Assembly: GCA_009731375.1 (NCBI GenBank)
Contig: BJOX01000355.1
Location: forward strand, 547,502 to 611,501
DNA length: 64,000 nt
From: Paulinella micropora
Taxonomy: Eukaryota; Cercozoa; Imbricatea; Euglyphida
Direction: 5' to 3'
Part shown: positions 43,205 through 53,315 of the stretch, piece after piece
Numbering within the stretch: position 1 is the stretch's first letter
How the letters are laid out: every line of letters begins with the position of its first letter
Made by a program: the position numbers and the translations under genes
The notes under the pieces: generated by a model
Told to the model about the DNA's origin: nothing
What the model saw: only the letters and a program-made list of their open reading frames with translations
The model's database searches: none

Positions 43205-43356
43205 ATATTTAGAATTGCGCTCTATCTTGCTAATCGCAAGATTTCTCTCCATATTCTAAACATCGTTTTTTTCTTTTTCAAAAAAATTAATCGGTTTTCG
43301 ATGGTTATCAACAAACGAGAATGAGTGAAACGAATGAGAGTGTAGTTGATAACTAT
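43205..43356. terminator. Double-hairpin island 3, after the protease gene
   Basis: The hairpin order is reversed relative to islands 1 and 2. First come arms TTTAGAAT (43208-43215) and ATTCTAAA (43253-43260), with inner stem ATCTTGC/GCAAGAT (43224-43230, 43236-43242) around TAATC. Then come arms GTTATCAAC (43314-43322) and GTTGATAAC (43345-43353). The loop of the latter is almost the reverse complement of the island 1 loop. It separates the minor capsid start from the protease stop. Confidence 0.65.
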
Positions 43357-43359
43357 CTT

Positions 43360-45006
43360 TCAAATAAAAGTATCAAAATTACCATACCCATTCTGTGCTT
43401 TCAACTTTTCCGCTTCTTCTTCTTTTAAGTCTGTGTATCCACTAGCAAACTTAAAGCGGTTGCCTTTCGCTCGCTCCATTAAAAACCTCATTGAGTGCCA
43501 TCCGCATGTGTCGGTTGTGTCAGATTGTTGTTTTACTTGATTAACCTTCATTAATAAATAACTATCGGGGTGGCTTTTGTCAATTAGTCGTTTCATTTGT
43601 TGTTGAAAGTCTTCCGTTGGTTGGTAAAGTGCTAATGGGTCATACACTTCCACTGACCTGTCTTTATCAAGACTTACCCATATAGCAATCCAATGAGACC
43701 CCGCTTGTTTGTGATTGTCCAAATTCATAATAAATCCGTATCGCTTTCTTTTTTCTGGATTTAGTTTGTAGATTTCATCACTGGCTATCGCTCCGAGATA
43801 CCATCCATATTTTTTCATTATGTCATCTATTTCGTTAGTCATTAAACCTTTTCCGCTAGTTGGAGATAATCCAATTCCTACCGCATCTGATTCTGGTTCG
43901 GTTTCTGCTTCAGTCATATTTGCTTGCACATCTTCAGGCTCTTGTATAATGGGTTGTTCTTCTTTATTGTATTGTTCTTCTTTATTGTCTTGTTCTTCTT
44001 TATTGTCTTGTTCTTCTTTATTGTCTTGTTCTTCTTTATTCTCCTTGGCTTTGTCTACTTCTTCTTTCTTTTTTGCTACCGCACCTTCTCTCCATAAATC
44101 AAATTCAACCCATGCTTGTTGTGAATTCAACACTTGGTCAGTTATAATTGGACTTTTGTATAGCCATTGTTTTAACATTTCAGAATAGTTTATTTTACCA
44201 CCTCTTGATGGTTTTATGTCAGGGATAACATGCCCAATAAATCTTAGTTTTTGAATAATCTTTTCATTAGAAGGATGTGCATTTCGTCGTTTCTTTCTAA
44301 TAGTCTCAGCAAACATACCATCAATTATTTTTTCCCGTTTTGTTTGTTTATGTTTCTCCTCTTCTTCCGCATCCTTTACAATAACTCCCTTCGTTCTCCT
44401 TGGCGGTCGTCCTTGTGGTGGTGGCGGTGGCGGTTTTATCAAAGGCGGGGCTAGTGGAGCCATCAATAATCCCTGTCTATGTCGTCGTTCTGCCTCTAGT
44501 GCCTGAATAAGTCGTTGTTCCTTCTTCTGTTCCCTATCCTTTTCTTCCTGTCTTTCCTTAATCTCCGCCAGTTGTCTTTTATGTTCCCTATCCATTGTTT
44601 CTTTTAGTTCCTTAGCATCGGCTTGGATTTTTCTTTCTAGCCTCTTCTTTTCTTCTTCTAAATCCTCCCTTTTCTTCTTTTCCTTTTCTTCCTCGTCATG
44701 TATTAACTCATATTTCTTTTGTAAGTTGCTTTGTATTTGGTTTCGGTTCTCATGTTCAAGACGATTGAAATCAGATTTGATTATTTTTTCTCTTGGTTTG
44801 CGACTAGCCCTTTGCGACTTTGGTTTGCTAATATATTTCATAAAAAGTTTAACAATTTGTAATGTGCTTAAATCATTTGTTTTCTTACCAAAATTAAGAT
44901 AATATTTTTTCCCCTTCTGGATAATATAAGGCCTCCCGCTTTTGTTTCTATACACTCGTGGTGGGCGGACTTTCGCCTTTTTTATTCGCTTGGTTTTAGC
45001 CAGCAT
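43360..45006 (-). CDS. Adenain-like maturation cysteine protease fused to a basic coiled-coil N-terminus, 548 aa
   Basis: The last 170 residues are an adenain/Ulp1-type protease of the PLV kind: GLMTNEIDDIMKKYGWYLGA, IASDEI, YGFIMNLDNHKQAGSHWIAI and EVYDPLALY, then DTCGWHSMRFLME. The probable catalytic set is H438, D456, Q493 or Q494, and C501. It would cut capsid proteins during maturation. Residues 1-75 are strongly basic (KRIKKAKVRPPRVYRNKSGR). Residues 90-180 form a charged coiled coil. A Pro-rich hinge (185-205) and a second basic region follow. Residues 323-350 are four or five tandem NKEEQD-type hexapeptides. PLV proteases are usually far shorter, so this looks like a fusion with a core or DNA-binding structural protein. 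It is intact, with the late promoter-like motif directly upstream. Confidence 0.85.
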   Translation of the reverse strand: MLAKTKRIKKAKVRPPRVYRNKSGRPYIIQKGKKYYLNFGKKTNDLSTLQIVKLFMKYISKPKSQRASRKPREKIIKSDFNRLEHENRNQIQSNLQKKYELIHDEEEKEKKKREDLEEEKKRLERKIQADAKELKETMDREHKRQLAEIKERQEEKDREQKKEQRLIQALEAERRHRQGLLMAPLAPPLIKPPPPPPQGRPPRRTKGVIVKDAEEEEKHKQTKREKIIDGMFAETIRKKRRNAHPSNEKIIQKLRFIGHVIPDIKPSRGGKINYSEMLKQWLYKSPIITDQVLNSQQAWVEFDLWREGAVAKKKEEVDKAKENKEEQDNKEEQDNKEEQDNKEEQYNKEEQPIIQEPEDVQANMTEAETEPESDAVGIGLSPTSGKGLMTNEIDDIMKKYGWYLGAIASDEIYKLNPEKRKRYGFIMNLDNHKQAGSHWIAIWVSLDKDRSVEVYDPLALYQPTEDFQQQMKRLIDKSHPDSYLLMKVNQVKQQSDTTDTCGWHSMRFLMERAKGNRFKFASGYTDLKEEEAEKLKAQNGYGNFDTFI

Positions 45007-45008
45007 AT

Positions 45009-45025
45009 TATATTATCAAAAAAAT
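45009..45025 (-). promoter_or_regulatory. Late promoter-like motif before the protease gene
   Basis: The minus strand reads ATTTTTTTGATAATATA, ending 2 bases before the ATG at 45006. It is identical over 17 bases to the motif before the 411-aa virion gene. Confidence 0.5.
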
Positions 45026-45070
45026 ATTTCTAATATTTGAATCAAAAATGTCTTCATCTGAACTTAGCCT

Positions 45071-45191
45071 GCTGATTGGTATAAAGCTCCTAGAGTAATG
45101 TTCTATGCCGTCACTTCCTTTATTCCACCGATTGGTGTGGAGACTTTCCTTATGGAATGGAGGACTGGATGCACATGGCCTTTTGGCTCAG
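45071..45191 (+). mobile_element. SINE family B, at the right end of viral segment 1
   Basis: GCTGATTGGTATAAAGCTCC, GGAGACTTTCCTTATGGAAT and GATGCACATGGCCTTTTGGC, cut by Ns at 45192. It begins about 65 bp beyond the protease start and marks the limit of recognisable viral sequence. Confidence 0.75.
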
Positions 45192-45351
45192 NNNNNNNNN
45201 NNNNNNNNNNNNNNNNNNNNNNNNNNNNNNNNNNNNNNNNNNNNNNNNNNNNNNNNNNNNNNNNNNNNNNNNNNNNNNNNNNNNNNNNNNNNNNNNNNNN
45301 NNNNNNNNNNNNNNNNNNNNNNNNNNNNNNNNNNNNNNNNNNNNNNNNNNN

Positions 45352-45566
45352 TTCGATTCCCGTTGGGCCATCTGGGCCCTGTCGCCAGTTCGATTCCCGT
45401 CGGTGCCACCAGTATTTTCATTGAACATACCGGCCCGTCTGGAAGTGTTGGAACTGCCTTTGCGGGGGTGTCATTAGAGCTTATCGTCAATTCTTCGTAC
45501 TCCCCTCACGGGTGAGACGATGGAGGCGCATGTGCAGAAATGCATCAGCCATTGACAGAGAAGCAC

Positions 45567-45647
<81 letters not shown>

Positions 45648-45915
45648 GGACACCGCGATAGCACAGTCGTCAAGTTCTACCGTCTGAGCACTGTCGCCAG
45701 TTCGATTCCCGTCGGTGCCACCAGTATTTTCATTGAACATACCTGTCTATTTCTGGACCAGTATTTTCATTGAACATACCGGCCCGTCTGGAAGCGTTGG
45801 AACTGCCCTTCCGGGGGTGTCATTAGAGCTTATCGTCAATTCTTCGTACTCCCCTCACGGGTGAGACGATGGAGGCGCATGTGCAGAAATGCATCAGCCA
45901 TTGACAGAGAAGCAC

Positions 45916-45960
<45 letters not shown>

Positions 45961-46855
45961 GGACACCGTGATAGCCCAGTGGTCAAGTTCTACCATCTGG
46001 GCCCTGTCGCCAGTTCGATTCCCGTCGGTGCCACCAGTATTTTCATTGAACATACCGGCCCGTCTGGAAGTGTTGGAACTGCCCTTGCGGGGGTGTCATT
46101 AGAGCTTATCGTCAATTCTTCGTACTCCCCTCACGGGTGAGACGATGGAGGCGCATTTGCAGATTTGCATCAGCCATTGACAGAGAAGCACTATTATTAT
46201 TATTATTATTATTATTATNNNNNNNNNNNNNNNNNNNNNNNNNNNNNNNNNNNNNNNNNNNNNNNNNNNNNNNNNNNNNNNNNNNNTATTATTATTATTA
46301 TTATTATTATTATTATCATTATTATTATTATTATATGGACACCGTGATAGCACAGTGGTCAAGTTCTACCATCTGGGCCCTGTCGCCAGTTCGATTCCCG
46401 TCGGTGCCACCAGTATTTTCATTGAACATACCGGTCCGTCTGGAAGTGTTGGAACTGCCCNNNNNNNNNNNNNNNNNNNNNNNNNNNNNNNNNNNNNNNN
46501 NNNNNNNNNNNNNNNNNNNNNNNNNNNNNNNNNNNNNNNNNNNNNNNNNNNNNNNNNNNNNNNNNNNNNNNNNNNNNNNNNNNNNNNNNNNNNNNNNTGG
46601 ACACCATGATAGCCCAGTAGTCAAGTTCCTTCATCTGGGCCCTGTCGCCAGTTCGATTCCCGTCGGTGCCACCAGTATTTTCATTGAACATACCGGTCCG
46701 TCTGGAAGTGTTGGAACTGCCCGTGCGGGGGTGTCATTAGAGCCTATCGTCAATTCTTCGTACTCCCCTCACGGGTGAGACGATGGAGGCGCATGTGCAG
46801 ATTTGCATCAGCGATTGACAGAGAAGCTCTATTATTATTATTATTATTATTATTA
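45352..46855 (+). mobile_element. Cluster of five SINE family A copies, head to tail
   Basis: Copies are at 45352-45647 (head partly in the gap), 45648-45960 (with an internal duplication), 45961-46218, 46337-46460 (cut by a gap) and 46599-46855. Each is a tRNA-like head, body and (ATT)n tail, and the next head starts directly after the tail. In the third copy the A-box-like TAGCCCAGTGG is at 45972-45982, the B-box-like GTTCGATTCC at 46013-46022, and the tRNA end CGGTGCCACCA follows. Gaps are at 45192-45351, 46219-46286 and 46461-46597. Confidence 0.9.
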
Positions 46856-47250
46856 AAACGCTTCATTTTTATCCTCTTCTGTATCTCTTTGATACCACTT
46901 CAATTTTGTCTTCAACTTCTCACTTATTCCTACGAGTGGCAAGTATTTTATTAACACAGTGTTTGCGTAAAAAATATGAAAAGTTTAAAACTAAATAGAA
47001 GTAGTTAAAACGTGATTAAGCTCATCACAACCTTGTGGACGGATGGGAGCGAGAAGCAGAAGAGTCCAAAAATAAATGCTCTACCAGAAACTGGTGAACA
47101 GACGTCACGCCGCTATTCCACTGCAAGTGACAAAGATAGAGTACAAGAATGAAAAAAAGAGAAACTGGCATGGAGCGGGTTGAGTGAATGAATCAGCTAG
47201 CGATGGGTGGTTCGATGGGTGGGTGGGGACTGATAGGTGAGTGAGTGGTT
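46856..47250. other. Unannotated A/T-rich stretch
   Basis: About 400 bp between the SINE cluster and a G-run. No gene or repeat recognised. Confidence 0.5.
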
Positions 47251-47251
47251 T

Positions 47252-47512
47252 GAGAGGAGGGGGGGGGGGGGGGGGGGAAAAAAGGGGGGGCCGGGGGGGG
47301 GGGAAAACAAAANNNNNNNNNNNNNNNNNNNNNNNNNNNNNNNNNNNNNNNNNNNNNNNNNNNNNNNNNNNNNNNNNNNNNNNNNNNNNNNNNNNNNNNN
47401 NNNNNNNNNNNNNNNNNNNNNNNNNNNNNNNNNNNNNNNNNNNNNNNNNNNNNNNNNNNNNNNNNNNNNNNNNNNNNNNNNNNNNNNNNNNNNNNNNNNN
47501 NNNNNNNNNNNN
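47252..47512. repeat. Poly-G-rich run and assembly gap
   Basis: G-runs with short A and CC breaks at 47252-47303 lead into Ns (47313-47512). The run probably caused the assembly break. Confidence 0.95.
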
Positions 47513-47554
47513 TGGGTTCTGAGCATGTATTGAGAGAAAAAGCAAAGGATAGGG

Positions 47555-48553
47555 GTATATATATATATTATATATATATACATACATACATACATACAAA
47601 CACACACACACACACACACAAACAACACAAACACATACACACACATACACATACACACACACACACACATACACACACATATATATACACACATACATAC
47701 ACACATACATACATAACATTACATAACATTACATGACATTACATTACATAACAATACACGACACGACACACGACACGACACGACACACACGACACACGGC
47801 ACACGGCACACGACACACAGCACACGACACACGGCACACGACACACGGCACACGACACACGGCAGACGACATACGGCACACGGCACACGACACACGGCAC
47901 ACGACACACGGCACACGACACACGGCACACGACACACGGCACACGGCACAGCACAGCACAGCACAGCACAGCACAGCATAGCATAGCATAGCATAGCATA
48001 GCATAGCATAGCATTGCATTAGATTGCATTACATTGCATTGCATTGTATTGCATTGTATTGCATTGCATTCCATTCCATTACATAGCATTCCATTCCAGT
48101 ACAGTACAGTACATTACATTACCTTACATTACATTACATTACATACATACTTACATACATACATACAAACATACATGCATACATGCATACATACATACAT
48201 ACATACATACGTACGTACATACATACATACATGCATACATAACATACATACATAACATACATACATACATACATACATACATACACATTACATTACATAC
48301 ATTACATACATTACATACATTGCATATATTGTATATGTTGCATACATGACGTACATGACGTACATTACGTACATTACACACAACACACATTACACACACA
48401 TTACACACACATTACATATACATTACATATACATTACATATACATTACATATACATTACATATACATTACATACATTACATACATACATACATACATACA
48501 TACATTACATACATACATACGTACATACATACATACATGCATACATACATGCA

Positions 48554-48584
<31 letters not shown>

Positions 48585-49640
48585 TTACATACATACATAC
48601 GTACATACATACATACATACCATAACATAACATGTATGCATGCATGCATGCATAACATGACATAACATAACATAACATAACATAACAGCAGAGCAGAGCA
48701 CAGCACACAGCAGAACAGAGCACACAGCAGAGCAGAGCACACAGCAGAGCAGAGCACACAGCAGAGCAGAGCACACAGCAGAGCAGAGCACACAGCAGAG
48801 CAGAGCACACAGCAGAGCAGAGCACACAGCAGAGCAGAGCACAGCAGAGCAGAGCACAGAGCACAGCAGAGCACAGAGCAGAGCAGAGCACAGAGCACAG
48901 AGCAGAGCAGAGCACAGCACAGCACAGCACAGCACAGCAGAGCACAGCACAGCACAGCACAGCAGAGCACAGCACAGCAGAGCAGAGCAGGGCACAGCAC
49001 AGCATAGCAGGGCACAGCACAGCAGGGCACAGCACAGCAGGGCAGAGCACGGCAGAGCAGGGCACCGCACGGCACCGCACCGCACCCGGCGCCCCGGCGA
49101 GCCGGAGCGAAGCGAAGCACTAGCACTAGCACTAGCAATAGCAATAGCAATAGCAATAGCAATAGCATAGCATAGCATAGCATAGCATAACATAACATAA
49201 CATAACATAATAGCATAAGGTAACATAACATATAACATATAACATAATAGCATAACATAACATATAACATAACATATAACATATAACATATAACATAACA
49301 TAATATAACATAACATAACATAACATAACATAACATACATACATACATACATACATACATACATACATGCATGCATGCATGCATGCATGCATACATACGT
49401 ACATACATACAACATAACATAACATAACATAACATAACATACATACATACATACAGACATACATACATACATACATGCATGCATGCATGCATGCATACAT
49501 ACGTACATACATACATACATACATACATACATACGTACGTACGTATGTGTACGTATGTACGTACGTGCATACATACATACATACATGCATACATGCATAC
49601 ATGCATGCATACATACATACGTACATGCATACGTACATAG

Positions 49641-49717
<77 letters not shown>

Positions 49718-49725
49718 GTGTTATA
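47555..49725. repeat. Microsatellite block: (TA)n, (CA)n, (CACGA/CACGG)n, (GCATA)n, (CATA)n, (GAGCA)n, (TAACA)n, (CATA)n, (CA)n
   Basis: Over 2.1 kb of short tandem repeats that change gradually from one unit to the next. Pentanucleotides lie at 47700-48125 and 48650-49075 (CAGAG/CACAG) and around 49130-49440. CATA blocks lie between them, and a pure (CA)n at 49643-49681. Cys-, Leu- or Tyr-rich frames over this block are artefacts. Confidence 0.97.
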
Positions 49726-49726
49726 T

Positions 49727-49900
49727 TGATATGTCATGGCCGAGCCAAAGGGTCATGCGCCTCGATCCCTCGACCCAACAGTCGCAACAGTGAATGCTGG
49801 GGAGGGAAGGGTGACTCTAACCATCCCTGAATAGCTACCCGCTCGGCGTGTCGGGTACCTTGCTAGTAGTATTATTATTATCGCTTCTGCTAGATCGCAG
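49727..49900 (-). mobile_element. SINE-like family C, longer copy
   Basis: TTGATATGTCATGGCCGAGC and CATGCGCCTCGATCCCTCGA match the fragment at 15018. It continues as GAAGGGTGACTCTAACCATC and TAGCTACCCGCTCGGCGTGT to a short ATT run. In minus orientation its 3' end is next to (TA)n, as in the other copy. Confidence 0.5.
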
Positions 49901-49998
49901 AATGTATATAGTCCTTTGATCCCATGGTGTATGTCTTATAAAAACAACACAAGGACACAGCCTCGGAACCCACAATGACGCAGGCTCGGAGCCCACAA

Positions 49999-50150
49999 CG
50001 ACACATGGCCTCGGTACCAACACAACGACACATGGCCTCGGTACCAACACAACGACACATGGCCTCGGTACCAACACAACGACACATGGCCTCGGTACCA
50101 ACACAACGACACATGGCCTCGGTACCAACACAACGACACATGGCCTCGGA
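49999..50150. repeat. 27-bp minisatellite, about 5.6 copies
   Basis: Units start CGACACATGGCCTCGGTACC and end AACACAA. They start at 49999, 50026, 50053, 50080, 50107 and 50134; the last is partial. The repeats are nearly identical. The period is a multiple of three, which explains the open frames over it. Confidence 0.97.
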
Positions 50151-50262
50151 AACAGTGGGACGAGGCCCAACCACCTCCTCTTCCCGTCGGGTGCCATACT
50201 GTGCAACCCTCCATATATATGTATTTATATATATACATATACATATATATATATACATACAT

Positions 50263-50264
50263 AC

Positions 50265-50297
<33 letters not shown>

Positions 50298-50298
50298 G

Positions 50299-50341
<43 letters not shown>

Positions 50342-50377
50342 GAGAGAGAGAGAGAGAGAGGAGAAGAGAGAAGAGAG

Positions 50378-50417
<40 letters not shown>

Positions 50418-50429
50418 ACAAGAGAAAGA

Positions 50430-50482
<53 letters not shown>

Positions 50483-50505
50483 AGAGAGAAGAAAGAAGGA
50501 AAGAA

Positions 50506-50546
<41 letters not shown>
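50263..50546. repeat. (GA)n purine array
   Basis: About 280 bp of GA with short GAA and GTGA breaks. Confidence 0.97.
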
Positions 50547-50687
50547 ATTGTATTCGAGAGCGAGACGTACGGGTGTATATCTGTTTGCCTTGAGCAGCAG
50601 TCTTGGCCTCAATGAGAGACCTTTGCACAACATTAGGAAGGAAAACATAACAAAACAAAACAAAAAACGAACTAGCAGAAGAAGCGA

Positions 50688-50733
<46 letters not shown>

Positions 50734-50734
<1 letters not shown>

Positions 50735-50839
50735 GTGTATCTCCTGCCAATTGCTGAGCCAAAAGGCCATGTGCATCCAGTCCTCCATTCCATAAGGAAA
50801 GTCTCCACACCAATCGGTGGAATAAAGGAAGTGACGGCA
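50734..50839 (-). mobile_element. SINE family B, cut by an assembly gap
   Basis: The (AAT)n tract at 50689-50733 is followed by AGTGTATCTCCTGCCAATTG and the family B body up to GTGACGGCA, then Ns. This copy shows the 3' joint (…GATACACT then ATT repeats in minus orientation). Confidence 0.8.
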
Positions 50840-51671
50840 NNNNNNNNNNNNNNNNNNNNNNNNNNNNNNNNNNNNNNNNNNNNNNNNNNNNNNNNNNNNN
50901 NNNNNNNNNNNNNNNNNNNNNNNNNNNNNNNNNNNNNNNNNNNNNNNNNNNNNNNNNNNNNNNNNNNNNNNNNNNNNNNNNNNNNNNNNNNNNNNNNNNN
51001 NNNNNNNNNNNNNNNNNNNNNNNNNNNNNNNNNNNNNNNNNNNNNNNNNNNNNNNNNNNNNNNNNNNNNNNNNNNNNNNNNNNNNNNNNNNNNNNNNNNN
51101 NNNNNNNNNNNNNNNNNNNNNNNNNNNNNNNNNNNNNNNNNNNNNNNNNNNNNNNNNNNNNNNNNNNNNNNNNNNNNNNNNNNNNNNNNNNNNNNNNNNN
51201 NNNNNNNNNNNNNNNNNNNNNNNNNNNNNNNNNNNNNNNNNNNNNNNNNNNNNNNNNNNNNNNNNNNNNNNNNNNNNNNNNNNNNNNNNNNNNNNNNNNN
51301 NNNNNNNNNNNNNNNNNNNNNNNNNNNNNNNNNNNNNNNNNNNNNNNNNNNNNNNNNNNNNNNNNNNNNNNNNNNNNNNNNNNNNNNNNNNNNNNNNNNN
51401 NNNNNNNNNNNNNNNNNNNNNNNNNNNNNNNNNNNNNNNNNNNNNNNNNNNNNNNNNNNNNNNNNNNNNNNNNNNNNNNNNNNNNNNNNNNNNNNNNNNN
51501 NNNNNNNNNNNNNNNNNNNNNNNNNNNNNNNNNNNNNNNNNNNNNNNNNNNNNNNNNNNNNNNNNNNNNNNNNNNNNNNNNNNNNNNNNNNNNNNNNNNN
51601 NNNNNNNNNNNNNNNNNNNNNNNNNNNNNNNNNNNNNNNNNNNNNNNNNNNNNNNNNNNNNNNNNNNNNNN
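50840..51671. other. Assembly gap
   Basis: A run of 832 Ns, followed by a poly-C run at 51672-51691. Confidence 0.99.
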
Positions 51672-53167
51672 CCCCCCCCCCCCCCCCCCCCTTTCCACCC
51701 CCTTTCCACCCTTCCTCCCCCCTCCTCCCAATGTCTCTTTTCCTCTAATTCTCATATGCACAACTTTTACAGCCTTGGAGCATTCTCAGCCATTCATTTT
51801 GGTGCAGGCTAATTCGCTTCGGGTACGTACATGGCTGAGGTTCCCGGGGGAAGGGCCCCCCGGACCCCCCCCCCTTTCCACTGTCGACAGGGTACGTTCA
51901 ATTGCCGGAGGTACCAGCAGAAAAGTGTAAGCTCGGGCGGCACAAAAACCTAAAATCTCTGGTTTTTGTGCCACCCGGCAACAAAACTTTTGGATCTCCG
52001 AAGAGAGCTCACCGAGAGGTGTCGAGTACACCAAACGTCAGCCTTAAACTATCTCTGGTGTGCGAACGGCGCCTGGTGGCGTAAAAACCTGAATTTCTGG
52101 TTTTTACGTGGCGCAAAAACCTGAATTTCTGGTTTTTACGCAACCCGACACCACAATTTTTATATTTTCGAAGAGAGCTGTCAGACACACCCAATATCAG
52201 CCGTCACGCAAATATGTGTGTTAGGGGAGTGTCCTGAATGCTAAAATTCCTTTTTTGCAAGTACTTGCCGGTACCTCCGGCAGTTGAACGTACCCTGTCG
52301 ACGGGGAAGTGGGGGTTCGGGGGATCCTCCCCCCGGGAACCCCAGCCCAGCATTTGAACGTGCCCCATGCGAATTAACAGGCACCAGATTGAATGGCTGA
52401 GAATGCTCCAACGCTCTAAGAGTTGTGCCAGAAAGGTTTATGCCGGTTACCTCCGGGAATTGAACGTACCCTGTCGAGTGTTGAAAGCGGGGTCCGGGGG
52501 GCCCTCTCCCCGGGAACTCAAGCCCTGTAATGGTACGTACCCGAAGCGAATATGCCAGCACCAAAATGATTTCCTGCATCCTCCAAGTCCCTAAGAGTTG
52601 TGCCAGAAGGGTTCATGCCATTACCTCTGGCAAGGGAACGTACACCTGTCGACTGTAGAAAGGGGGCGGGGGGGGGGCCCTCCCCCCGGGAACCCAAGCC
52701 CTGTAACTGTACCTACCCAAAGCGAATGTGCCGGCACCAAAATGAATGGCTGAGAATGCTCCACCCGTTTTCACAACCTTCAGACGCGCTCTAGGTGGTG
52801 AAGCAGTTGAAAAAGAGATTTACGAAGATTTTGGCAAAGTAGTGCCAAAATGAATGGCTGAGAATGCTCCAAGGCTCTAAGAGTTGTGCCAGAGGGGCTT
52901 AGAGGCTGATTCTTTGTGTTTTCGCAAGCTTGTCACGAGCTCTGTTTGGGATCAGGTTGAAATGATGAAATTCGAATGTAATGACCAAGTAGTGCCAAAA
53001 TGAATGGCTGAGATTGCTCCAAGGCTGTATAAGTTGTACATATGTGAGAACGAGAGGAAAAGCGACGTTCGGGAAGAGGAAGGGGTGGGGATGCGCGAAG
53101 CGCACCGCAAACCATCCTTTCAGTGTTGGCGCAGCCGCTAGCTCTTATGATTATGATTATGATTATG

Positions 53168-53218
<51 letters not shown>

Positions 53219-53315
53219 TAGGGAGTACATAGGCCATCGGTCCTTTCCATGGGCTGATTGGTATAAAGCTCCTAGAGTAATGTTCTATGCCGTCACTTCC
53301 TTTATTCCACCGATT
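53219..53315 (+). mobile_element. SINE family B, 5' part
   Basis: An (ATT)n tract at 53168-53218 precedes GGGAGTACATAGGCCATCGG, then GGGCTGATTGGTATAAAGCT and TTTATTCCACCGATT, ending at Ns. This shows that the family B head also abuts an ATT tract. Confidence 0.75.

Larger units (their letters stand above)
33388..45006. mobile_element. Endogenous polinton-like virus / virophage-type element, segment 1
   Basis: About 11.6 kb of compact, A/T-rich, intron-free genes with a gene content diagnostic of the polinton-like virus (PLV)/virophage world. It has protein-primed DNA polymerase B, double-jelly-roll major capsid, penton-like minor capsid and adenain-like protease. Replication genes lie left, mostly plus; structural genes lie right, all minus. 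Gene ends often nearly touch (37851/37853). No terminal inverted repeats, packaging ATPase or integrase were found, so this is either a partial copy or one whose ends have been lost to the SINE cluster on the right. The main genes are intact, so the insertion is fairly young. Confidence 0.9.

Noticed and set aside
33388-45006. Packaging ATPase (FtsK/A32-like) or retroviral-type integrase in segment 1
   Set aside because: No reading frame shows a G-x-x-x-x-G-K-[ST] P-loop with a Walker B, nor an integrase HHCC/DDE set.
33100-45070. Terminal inverted repeats of viral segment 1
   Set aside because: I compared the sequences near 33.1-33.4 kb with the reverse complement of 45.0-45.07 kb and saw no match; the ends are either lost or outside the recognised limits.
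45961-46036. True tRNA gene
   Set aside because: A and B boxes and a CCA-like end are present, but the acceptor stem is imperfect and the unit repeats as the head of a dispersed element with an (ATT)n tail, so it is a SINE head.
48476-49714. 412-codon Cys/Leu-rich frame on the minus strand
   Set aside because: Translation of (CATA)n and (CAGAG)n arrays; no domain.
49999-50150. CRISPR-like array
   Set aside because: A 27-bp period without unique spacers in eukaryotic DNA; it is a minisatellite.
49890-51761. 623-codon minus-strand frame
   Set aside because: It crosses an 832-base N gap, a GA array and the 27-bp minisatellite; no coding signal.
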